Below are positions 26,553-33,851 of a stretch of DNA of 64,000 bases, one piece after another (position 1 is the first letter of the stretch; each line of letters starts with the position of its first letter). The notes beneath the pieces are model-generated. The model had not been told where the DNA came from. It ran no database searches and worked only from the letters and a program-made list of their open reading frames with translations. A program made the translations under genes and the position numbers. The stretch lies in NCBI RefSeq assembly GCF_022829685.1, contig NZ_JAKSYE010000135.1:1-64000 (forward strand), read 5' to 3'. Origin of the DNA: Methylobacterium sp. E-045. Lineage in GTDB: Bacteria > Pseudomonadota > Alphaproteobacteria > Rhizobiales > Beijerinckiaceae.

Positions 26553-28231
26553 TACCGATCGACCGTTGGCGGCCGTCCGCTGGATTGACGCTAGAGCCCA
26601 ATGCCCTGGTTGCGGCGATGGAGACGAGTGCCAATCTGGCCCTGACTGCGGGCCCCGGCGCCGGCAAGACGGAGATGTTGGCGCAGCGCGCGGACTTCCT
26701 GTTGCAGACTGGGCAATGTCGCTACCCCCGGCGGATCCTGGCGATCGCGTTCAAGGTCGACGCCGCGCGAAATCTCAAGGCCCGTGTGAGAAGACGCTGC
26801 GGGCCGGAACTGACGGCCCGGCTGGACAGCCATACCTTCCATGCCTTCGCCAAGCGCCTCATCGACCGGTTCCGTCCCGTCCTGAAAGGCCGGGACGCGC
26901 TCAATGCAGATTATTCGATCGGCACGAACCGTGTGCAGGGCGAGTCCATTACATTCGGGGATTTGGTGCCTCTGGCCCAGACCATCATCAACTTAAGCGT
27001 GATCGCCAGGAACGCCGTCCAACAGACTTACAGCCACGTCTTACTTGACGAATTCCAGGACTGCACTTCTGATCAGTACCAATTGATCAAGGCCTGCTTC
27101 CTGGGTTCGCCCGCGATTCTCACCGCCGTCGGCGACACCAAGCAGAGCATCATGGGATGGGCCGGGGCGCTGGAAGGGATTTTCGAGACCTTCGCCCACG
27201 ATTTCGACGCCCGGCCGCTGAACCTGTATCAAAGCTTCCGATCGGCTCCGCGGCTGCGCCGGATGCAAAACGCCATGATCCGGGTCATGGACCCACCGGC
27301 GGCCAGCGAAGACGCTGAACTCCAGGGGGACGAGGGGACGATCACCGTTCTCCAGTACGCGACGGATGAGGAGGAGGCCGAGGGCCTCACTACTCGGGTG
27401 CGCGCCATGATTGCCGACAGCGGCCTGCCCGCCTCAGAGATCGCCATCCTCGTCAGTCGCGAACAAAAGTTTTTTTGCCAGCGCCTGATGGCGGCGATGG
27501 ACGCCGCCAACGTGCCCTACCGAGAAGAGGATTCGACGCAGGATCTCGCTTCGGAACCCGTGGCGCAGCTGATCGTCGATTTTTTGCTGGTGGTCTGCGG
27601 AAGACGCGAGACTGCCGCCCATAGCCGCCTGCTCGAACAGATCGTGTTCAGCTACGGCTTTGACGCGGAGCATGAGTATCAACAACGCTCGCGATGGAGC
27701 CGGCTGATCGCCGACACCCGGGCGCGCATCGCTTCCCGGGAGATCGATCTTTCAAGCGAACGCGATCTGACGGACGTAGCCCACACCGTGATCGTGGCCG
27801 TCGGGCGCGACAGGATCGTGGAGATGTCCTCAGACTATGCCCAGGGCAATCGACTGGACCAGTTGATCGCCGACACCATCGCCAAGGCGCGCGCCCTCCT
27901 CGTCCACCCCGGCGATCCCACCTTGGCCCTGTCGCGCTTCTCCGGCGACGAGGGCGTCCGCATTATGTCCATTCACAAGAGCAAGGGGCTCGAGTTCGAG
28001 GCCGTCATCGTTCTCGGCGTCGAGAATGAGATGTTCTGGTCGGGTATCGCCAAAGAGCGCTCGGTCTACTTCGTCAGCATCTCCCGAGCGCGAACCCATC
28101 TCCTGCTGACCTACTGCGGTCAGCGCGCCCGGCCGCCCGACTTTCCCCGGCCTCGCTGGGACATGGCGCGCACCCCGCATCTCGAGTTCCTGGGCTACGC
28201 AGCGGCGGCGGCGTCAAACAACGCGGCGTAA
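26549..28231 (+). CDS. gajB: Gabija GajB, UvrD-like helicase
   Basis: A 560-residue superfamily-1 helicase. Walker A is GPGAGKTE (about 35-42). Motif II reads LLDEFQDCT with D167, motif III GDTKQSIMGW, and the C-terminus has MSIHKSKGLEFEAVIV and VSISRARTHLLL, motifs V and VI. It is shorter than UvrD, as GajB proteins are. It overlaps gajA by four bases, so the subunits are probably made in fixed ratio. GajB is thought to sense DNA ends or degradation products and complete defence with GajA. Confidence 0.87.
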   Translation: MIPIDRWRPSAGLTLEPNALVAAMETSANLALTAGPGAGKTEMLAQRADFLLQTGQCRYPRRILAIAFKVDAARNLKARVRRRCGPELTARLDSHTFHAFAKRLIDRFRPVLKGRDALNADYSIGTNRVQGESITFGDLVPLAQTIINLSVIARNAVQQTYSHVLLDEFQDCTSDQYQLIKACFLGSPAILTAVGDTKQSIMGWAGALEGIFETFAHDFDARPLNLYQSFRSAPRLRRMQNAMIRVMDPPAASEDAELQGDEGTITVLQYATDEEEAEGLTTRVRAMIADSGLPASEIAILVSREQKFFCQRLMAAMDAANVPYREEDSTQDLASEPVAQLIVDFLLVVCGRRETAAHSRLLEQIVFSYGFDAEHEYQQRSRWSRLIADTRARIASREIDLSSERDLTDVAHTVIVAVGRDRIVEMSSDYAQGNRLDQLIADTIAKARALLVHPGDPTLALSRFSGDEGVRIMSIHKSKGLEFEAVIVLGVENEMFWSGIAKERSVYFVSISRARTHLLLTYCGQRARPPDFPRPRWDMARTPHLEFLGYAAAAASNNAA

Positions 28232-28434
28232 CGGGCCAAGCGGCGGACCCAGCCTCGTCCGTAGAGCGGACGTACCGAGCTGCAGCTTTGAGCCAGGTCG
28301 GTTGGTTGGCTAGGCCGCTGGTCAGCCCGCCCCAGAGCGGACTCTCCCAAAGCCTGCAATGGGTCAGAGACGGATGTTAGCGGCGCTCAACATCCATCTG
28401 TCGAAGCTGTCCGTGGTACGAACCGCGTTTCCTT

Positions 28435-29475
28435 TTAAGCCGTGAAGGCGGGAGATCGGCGTCCTTGCGTGTTGCCGACCGCGTGGACTTTCAGACCGAA
28501 GCCCTCTCCGCTGGTATCTTTCAGCCGCTTGAGGTGGCTCTGCCAGATCGTGCCGTCGCGTTGGTCCTTGTCGAAGCCGAAGATGACGAGACGCGGCTCA
28601 GGGTCGACCGTGGGCGGGGTGCCGCTGTTAGCGACGCGAGTGATAAGCGGATGAAGCGGGGCCGAGGCCTGCGTGTCGGTTTGCACACGTCGGCGCATGG
28701 CGTCGATACGGGCAAGCGCCTGACAGACATCGCGATAGCTCCGGCCGATCGCATCGGCATGATGCGCGAGGGTCCGCCGGTATCGGTCGATCTGCTCGGC
28801 CACGCGTGGCGTCTCCCCGACGCTGGCACGAAGTTCCGGGTTGGCAAAGTGTTTGGCCTCGTGGAAGACGATGCGGACTTCCCCGTCCTGCTCCTCCACC
28901 GTCGCGACGTCGATCCGGTCCGTGCCGCCCGCGGTTGGTGATGAGGACGCTTGGGGTGCTTCGCCTGCATCCTCTGCGGCGGCGGCGATGAGCCCGTCTT
29001 TCGAATCTTCGGTTGTTGGCAGGGCGATGGCGCCGAACGCGATCTCGACGTCGATGACATGAGAACTGGCGAGGAGGAGGCTATGCAGGCCGATCTTCTC
29101 CGGTCCGGTAAGCGTGTCCGCCGCCTGGATCATCTCCCGCAACGTCGGCGGACCCTCGTAGCTGCGCCAGAGGGCCGTGTTGGGATCGATGTCGAAGGTT
29201 CCGTCCGCGCCCATCTTGACCGATCCCTGTTTGCGGCGGGTCAGGTACTTCGCGTGTGTGATCGGTATGAGCCTGTCGCCCTCGCGCTCCACACGGAAGA
29301 TGGAAGCGCCGCGGTAGTAGACGTTCAGGTACTCGGCGCGGATCGCGATCACGAGGTCGCGTCTTGCCAGGACGTCACGCCACCAGTTCCCCTGCGGCTG
29401 GTCGGTGAGGGCATCCAGCGCCTTGAGGTAAGTGTCGCTCAGACCCCTGTAGAACGACGAAGACGACGAACTCAC
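28435..29475 (-). CDS. E-x-K nuclease-like partner protein, unknown family
   Basis: A 346-residue protein with a serine-rich start and an alpha/beta body (LVIAIRAEYLNVYYRGASIF). A candidate PD-(D/E)XK site is RIDVATVE followed by VRIVFHEAKHF: D189, E206 and K208, with an earlier acidic strand VIDVEIAFG at 141-149. The C-terminal part (PRLVIFGFDKDQRDGTIW) looks like another Rossmann-like strand. I do not recognise a named family. The start is taken as GTG 29475 because it overlaps the upstream MBL gene's stop as GTGA; a longer frame extends to 29754 but would run inside that gene. Tight coupling implies a shared complex or pathway with the MBL protein. Confidence 0.7.
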   Translation of the reverse strand: MSSSSSSFYRGLSDTYLKALDALTDQPQGNWWRDVLARRDLVIAIRAEYLNVYYRGASIFRVEREGDRLIPITHAKYLTRRKQGSVKMGADGTFDIDPNTALWRSYEGPPTLREMIQAADTLTGPEKIGLHSLLLASSHVIDVEIAFGAIALPTTEDSKDGLIAAAAEDAGEAPQASSSPTAGGTDRIDVATVEEQDGEVRIVFHEAKHFANPELRASVGETPRVAEQIDRYRRTLAHHADAIGRSYRDVCQALARIDAMRRRVQTDTQASAPLHPLITRVANSGTPPTVDPEPRLVIFGFDKDQRDGTIWQSHLKRLKDTSGEGFGLKVHAVGNTQGRRSPAFTA

Positions 29476-30719
29476 GCTGCGATCTCCCACCACTGACCAT
29501 CCTGTTCGATGCTGACGTTTGGGCCGAACAGCGCGGGGAAGCGGTCGGCGTGAAAGGTATGGATCGGTACGATCCGGCGCGGGGCGATAGCCTCGGCGAG
29601 CCGCTTCAGATCCGGGATGCTCGCGTGCCCCGAGGTGTGGGCGTGGGCGAGCGGGATGCTGCGTTCGGCCAGATCCGTTTGTAGGGTTAGTCCCCGCTCC
29701 TGGGCGAGGTAGCCGTCCCACTGCGACCAGATCGCGGTCGCGCCGGATAGGCACTCTGCCCGGTCGAGGTCTCGCAGCATGGCCGGGCGGAACAGGTAGG
29801 CCGCATGGGGGGCGAGAGCTCGAAGTTGGCCCGGAAAGATGCGTTTGGCCGCATGAGCTTCAATCAGGTCGAACCGCTCGGTCTGCTTAATCCGGACCCG
29901 TTGGTAGTGCGGCACGAACACCACCATGCCCGGCCAGTCCGATTGCGGGATGTTGGCGTTGCCGGTCGCTCGCAGGACCTCCGCCGCGTAGAGGTCGATG
30001 ACGAGGGTGCGTCCGGTGCGCTTGCAGGCGCGGTAGAGCGAGACCATCCGGTCGATGTTCTGGGCGGAGGCCGCGACGAGGGCCATGCCAGCGGAACCCT
30101 GAAACAGCGAGACGAAGCGGTCCTCGACGTCGGCTTCCGTCGGGAAATGTTGGTCCGGATCGAGGCGGCCGAGGCTCGACCCTTCCAGCAGCAGGATGTC
30201 GATGTTCTTCGGCGGGTTCCGGACGAGGCGCTCGAACAGGCTAGCCTTGCGCCCATGTCCCCGGAAGTCGCCCGAGTAAAACAGGCGTTGCCCGCCGGCT
30301 TCGACGAGGAGGGCGTAGGCGTCGTAGGCGGAGTGATCGACGAGGATCGGGGTGACCGTGAACGGGCCGAAGGTAAGGGGTCTGCCGTTCTCCATCGTGA
30401 TCGTCGATGACGGTAGGTAGACGTTCGGGACGAACGGGGCAGCGACCGTCAAAATCGACTGCGTGGCAGCGCCCATGACCACCGGGAGGTCCGGTCCGGC
30501 GAGGTGGGCCAACCCGACATGGTCACGGTGGCCGTGTGAGAGGATAAGCGCCTTCAGATCACTGCCACCGGCCAAGCCGTCTACGGCTGGGTAGCAAGAC
30601 GTGTCGTCCGGTTTGCCGTCGAGCGGAAGGCCGAGGTCGAGGAGGAGGCGGTCGCCATCGTGGGTCAACTCCACACAGGTGCCGCCGATCTGACGCGTGC
30701 CGCGGTGGATACGAACCTG
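29472..30719 (-). CDS. RNase J-like MBL/beta-CASP protein in defence island
   Basis: A 415-residue metallo-beta-lactamase protein. It opens like RNase J and beta-CASP nucleases (MQVRIHRGTRQIGGTCVEL), carries the metal motif HGHRDH (63-68), then LVDHSAYDAY, YSGDFRGHGR, and the C-terminal beta-CASP-type motifs AHTSGHAS and PIHTFH. It should be a zinc-dependent nuclease acting on RNA or DNA. It is not the housekeeping RNase J, being shorter and paired with an E-x-K protein in a defence island. The start is uncertain: ATG 30719 fits the family N-terminus, while 30749 adds ten residues; neither has a clear ribosome-binding site. An XRE regulator starts 132 nt away on the other strand. Confidence 0.8.
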   Translation of the reverse strand, partial: QVRIHRGTRQIGGTCVELTHDGDRLLLDLGLPLDGKPDDTSCYPAVDGLAGGSDLKALILSHGHRDHVGLAHLAGPDLPVVMGAATQSILTVAAPFVPNVYLPSSTITMENGRPLTFGPFTVTPILVDHSAYDAYALLVEAGGQRLFYSGDFRGHGRKASLFERLVRNPPKNIDILLLEGSSLGRLDPDQHFPTEADVEDRFVSLFQGSAGMALVAASAQNIDRMVSLYRACKRTGRTLVIDLYAAEVLRATGNANIPQSDWPGMVVFVPHYQRVRIKQTERFDLIEAHAAKRIFPGQLRALAPHAAYLFRPAMLRDLDRAECLSGATAIWSQWDGYLAQERGLTLQTDLAERSIPLAHAHTSGHASIPDLKRLAEAIAPRRIVPIHTFHADRFPALFGPNVSIEQDGQWWEIAA

Positions 30720-30851
30720 CATCGAATGGACGAACCCCATACGCCGCACCGATTGCGCAACGGGGATAACCGTCTCTGCTCAGGTTCTCGCAGCAATTGT
30801 GTAGAAGATATTCGATGGTTTCCCTGGGCGCAAGCTGTTCGCGTCCGCGTC

Positions 30852-31112
30852 ATGGACGGACGAGCCCGTGTGGCGTGGCATCTGCGGCGATTGCGGGTTG
30901 AACGGGGGTTGTCTCAGGAGGCACTCGCCGTTGATGCTGGCGTGGACCGTGGGTACGTAAGCGGCATTGAGCGTCGTAGCTTTAACCCCACTGTGGACAT
31001 TCTAGATCGCCTTGCGTTCGCTCTGTCGGTCGATGTCTCGGAGCTTTTTGTGTTGCCTGCCAACGGCGAGAATCCTCCGTTGGCACTCAGACCTGGGCGT
31101 CGACGAGGCTGA
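30852..31112 (+). CDS. XRE-family helix-turn-helix regulator
   Basis: An 86-residue DNA-binding protein. The HTH reads WHLRRLRVERGLSQEALAV followed by VDRGYVSGIERR and ILDRLAFALSV, a standard Cro/C1-type fold. Its divergent position, 132 nt from the MBL gene start, suggests control of the MBL/E-x-K pair and of itself, as XRE regulators of restriction and toxin systems do. ATG 30852 fits the family better than the longer upstream frame. Confidence 0.8.
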   Translation: MDGRARVAWHLRRLRVERGLSQEALAVDAGVDRGYVSGIERRSFNPTVDILDRLAFALSVDVSELFVLPANGENPPLALRPGRRRG

Positions 31113-31494
31113 GAGGTCCTACGCTGGGACAGGATGTTTGTAGCCGTCACTCTGAGCATACCCTCTGCGAAGTGCTTGAGGACCAGCGTTACGCGGTAAG
31201 AAGTGGTTGGCCGAAGTTATAAAAGGCATTTTGGCTACTGCGCGTGGTCCTGGCAGCAGGTGTGCTGATGCCGAGACCGCTACGAGGGGACAGCACTTAG
31301 CCCGCGTTTGACCAAGAACATGGTTGAATGCGAAGGGTACAGGACGAACTTGTCATCCAATTGGCTACTTGGCTCCGCTTCATTCTGCACACCCCACATT
31401 CTGTGCACAGACTACACAACCTACATAGCCTACACTGCGAGCTGGTGCGATCCTATTCCAGCTCGCACGCGTCTTCCTGCTGATAGCGACGTGC
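31113..31494. other. Intergenic before integrase, with 9-bp tandem units
   Basis: About 380 nt between convergent genes. At 31412-31438 three imperfect 9-bp units follow head to tail: CTACACAAC, CTACATAGC and CTACACTGC. They might be arm-type integrase or regulator sites. Otherwise no gene was found. Confidence 0.4.
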
Positions 31495-32817
31495 CTATCG
31501 AGGTGTTGTGAGTGAGGTTGCGATCAAGTTCGAGACATGCTCCGCTGCAGCGCGTGCTGGGTCGCGCGCTATGTGGGCATATCGCTGCGTCGTCTTGTGA
31601 TCGCGGTGCCCTAGAATCGCACCAAGTAACGGCAGACTGTTTCCTGAGGATGCTCCGACGCTCGCGAAGGAATGGCGAAGGTCGTGCAGCCGCACGTCGG
31701 GTAGGTCAGCGGTTACTCGCACGCGCTCCCAGACCTTTGACAGCCCAACGAAGTGTCGGCCCGCCACGTTGCCGGTAAACACGTAAGGATTGTGTTCGAA
31801 CTTGGGCTGGCCTTCGATGAGGGTCAGTGCTGCAGTTCCGATGGGGATTGCCTTTGCGCCGGTCTTGCTAGTTGGGAGACGTAGATAGCCCTGCTCGCGA
31901 TCGACATGGGCCCACTTGAGTTGCAGCACTTCAGACTTGCGCGCACCAGTGAGTAATAGCAGCCGTATAGCGCCGATCGCCGACGGGCTTTCGGCCTGCA
32001 TTGGCGTCCGCGGTGATTTTCCGCGCCCTCCGGCTTCGACCCAAGCGGACAGATTGGCTACATGCTGTTTCCACGCTTCGTCACAAGCCGCAAGAACCTG
32101 CCCCAACCGCAGGAGCTCCTGGCCGGAAAGGAAGCGCTCGTTGCGGCCGTCTCTGAAACGTTGAACGCCTCGTACCGGGTTGTCCGGACGCAGACGTTTG
32201 CGGACTGCGAACGCGAAGATGCCACCTAGAAGCCCAACCGTTCGCGTGGCTGCGCCCCGGCCGCCCTCGACAATTGCGCGACCACGTCTACCAGTCTTAA
32301 CGTCGAGGGCTGTCTTACCCGCCGCGACGTCATGCAGAAACGCATCGATATGGTCGCTTGTTACCTCTTGTACCCGCTTGCGCCCGAGCAGCGGCTTGAT
32401 ATGGCGCTCGATGCGGCTTGCATCTGTTAGAAGGGTCGAGGCCTTCTTCGGCTCGTCAAACTTTGTAAGGATTTGGCCAGCGTGGGCCGCCTCAAGATAA
32501 ACGTCGCATAGCTCGGCTATAGTGAGATCAGCGTTCGCCTGTACCTGCTTGGCTTCATTGGGATCGACCCCGTTGCGTGCCTGTGACAGGAGCCGAAGCG
32601 CCTCGTTGCGTGCGGTTTCAACCGTCCATGGTGAACCGTGCTTGCCGATCGTATGCCAGCGCTGCCGGCCGCGGAATAAATATTTTAGCGCGTAGCTTTT
32701 CGAGCCGTCGGCGTTCACGCGTAATCCGAACCCCTTCAATTCAGAGTCCCACAGCGTGTAACGCTCTGCACGCGGCTTCGCAGCCTTAATCGCTTGCAAG
32801 GTAAGTTTGATCGCCAT
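31495..32817 (-). CDS. Tyrosine integrase of an integrative island
   Basis: A 440-residue site-specific recombinase with the DUF4102-type N-terminal arm domain of P4-like integrases (LKGFGLRVNADGSKSYALKY). Catalytic residues are visible: Arg in TGARKSEVLQLKW, HDLRHSF (H378, R381), GHRDHKTTQRYAH (H404) and the nucleophile Y413. The set is complete, so the enzyme could be active. It lies next to a tRNA-Arg 3' fragment at 32955-33001, the expected integration target, and should excise and insert the island to its left. No separate excisionase gene was found. Confidence 0.92.
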   Translation of the reverse strand: MAIKLTLQAIKAAKPRAERYTLWDSELKGFGLRVNADGSKSYALKYLFRGRQRWHTIGKHGSPWTVETARNEALRLLSQARNGVDPNEAKQVQANADLTIAELCDVYLEAAHAGQILTKFDEPKKASTLLTDASRIERHIKPLLGRKRVQEVTSDHIDAFLHDVAAGKTALDVKTGRRGRAIVEGGRGAATRTVGLLGGIFAFAVRKRLRPDNPVRGVQRFRDGRNERFLSGQELLRLGQVLAACDEAWKQHVANLSAWVEAGGRGKSPRTPMQAESPSAIGAIRLLLLTGARKSEVLQLKWAHVDREQGYLRLPTSKTGAKAIPIGTAALTLIEGQPKFEHNPYVFTGNVAGRHFVGLSKVWERVRVTADLPDVRLHDLRHSFASVGASSGNSLPLLGAILGHRDHKTTQRYAHIARDPARAAAEHVSNLIATSLTTPR

Positions 32818-32954
32818 CGCGGAACCTGGGGCTACAACAGGGCTACCGCAGATGAGGATAGCTCCGGCGAGCCCTGGCGGGAAGGGGCAATCTAACCCAT
32901 TGATTCCGATAAGTTCTGCGTAGTGATGTCCTCCACTTTCGGGCCATGTTATGG

Positions 32955-33001
32955 CCCTCCGAAGGCAAAGGTCACACGTTCGAATCGTGTCGGGTGCGCC
33001 A
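32955..33001 (+). other. Attachment site: 3' half of a tRNA-Arg(CCG) gene
   Basis: From the anticodon loop CTCCGAA (anticodon CCG) onward the sequence folds as the 3' half of a tRNA: T stem ACACG / CGTGT around TTCGAAT, acceptor strand CGGGTGC, discriminator G and encoded CCA. No matching 5' half (GCACCCG) precedes it, so it is not an intact gene. It is read as the displaced copy left by the adjacent integrase; a T-run follows. Confidence 0.75.
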
Positions 33002-33374
33002 ATTTTTCCAATGACTTAGCACACATCTGCTAAAGCCGGCGTGAGGCTCGCGGAAGCAGTGGCGCCGAATCACCCCGCGCCCGGCAAGGCTGCGGGGATT
33101 TTGTCGTGCGTGAAGGGTGGAGGCCCTTCGGGAGCGCCATGATGCTCATTCGGCCGGTTGCACTTGCCCGGCTTCCGTTGCCTCGCCTTGCTAGAGCGCT
33201 CTACGCCGAAGTGGATGCCGGTTCGGCGAAAAAGAGCGCGGCACAACAAAGGTTTGGAGATGCGTCCCGACCCAACATGGTCGGGCGCAGCTCTCGGTGT
33301 CTCTCACAAAACTCCCGCTTCGCCGCCGTGCTCAGAGCGAAAACCGAGGGTGACCCAGAGTTCTGTGAGGCACT
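33002..33374. other. Intergenic at the island/chromosome border
   Basis: No gene with signals was found. It contains a palindromic intergenic repeat (33196-33239) and a small hairpin (CCCGACC / GGTCGGG, about 33268-33287). The repeat type suggests chromosomal backbone from here on. Confidence 0.45.
33196..33239. repeat. Palindromic intergenic repeat
   Basis: Imperfect palindrome with ends GCGCTCT / AGAGCGC and inner arms GCCGAA / TTCGGC around GTGGATGCCGG. It resembles the short intergenic mosaic elements common in Hyphomicrobiales genomes. Confidence 0.5.
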
Positions 33375-33851
33375 TTAAGCTCCGGCCACGTGCAGGACGA
33401 TCTCGCGCCGATGCGGCCGGTCGCGGTGCTCGATCAGATAGAGGCCCTGCCAGGTGCCGAGGGCGAGCCGCCCGTCGATGACGGGGATCGTGAGCCCCGA
33501 ATCCGTCAGGAGGGTGCGGATATGCGCCGGCATGTCGTCGGGGCCTTCCGCCGCATGGATGTAGCCGCCACCGGGCAGGCGCGGGGCGAGCACGTCCAGG
33601 GCCGTCATCAGGTCGCTCCGCACATCCGGGTCGGCATTCTCCTGGATCGTCAGGGAGGCCGAGGTGTGCCGGCAGAACAGGGTGAGCAGGCCCTGCCCGA
33701 TGCCGCTGCGCCGCAGGAAGTCGGCCACCGCCGCCGTGACGTCGGTGAATCCCTGCCCCGGCGTCGAGACGGTGAGGCGGGCGCTGGCCTGGCGCCGGAT
33801 CTCGCCCTCCTGAAAGCCCTCCATTCCGCCGATCCGGCCCGAAGCTCTCAT
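33375..33851 (-). CDS. yjbQ: YjbQ/UPF0047 family protein
   Basis: A 158-residue protein of the UPF0047/YjbQ family, annotated as having secondary thiamine-phosphate synthase activity in E. coli. Recognisable blocks are LTLFCRHTSASLTIQENADP, HAAEGPDDMPAHIRTLLT and LALGTWQGLYLIEHRD; the conserved histidines probably bind metal. The start ATG 33851 has GGGAGAG upstream and overlaps the ligase stop as ATGA, placing it last in the exonuclease-ligase-yjbQ operon. ATG 33824 is an alternative. Its biological role remains unclear in most bacteria. Confidence 0.88.
   Translation of the reverse strand: MRASGRIGGMEGFQEGEIRRQASARLTVSTPGQGFTDVTAAVADFLRRSGIGQGLLTLFCRHTSASLTIQENADPDVRSDLMTALDVLAPRLPGGGYIHAAEGPDDMPAHIRTLLTDSGLTIPVIDGRLALGTWQGLYLIEHRDRPHRREIVLHVAGA

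Noticed and set aside
32930..33001. A complete tRNA-Arg gene
   Set aside because: Only the part from the anticodon loop on folds properly; the 5' acceptor strand GCACCCG is missing.
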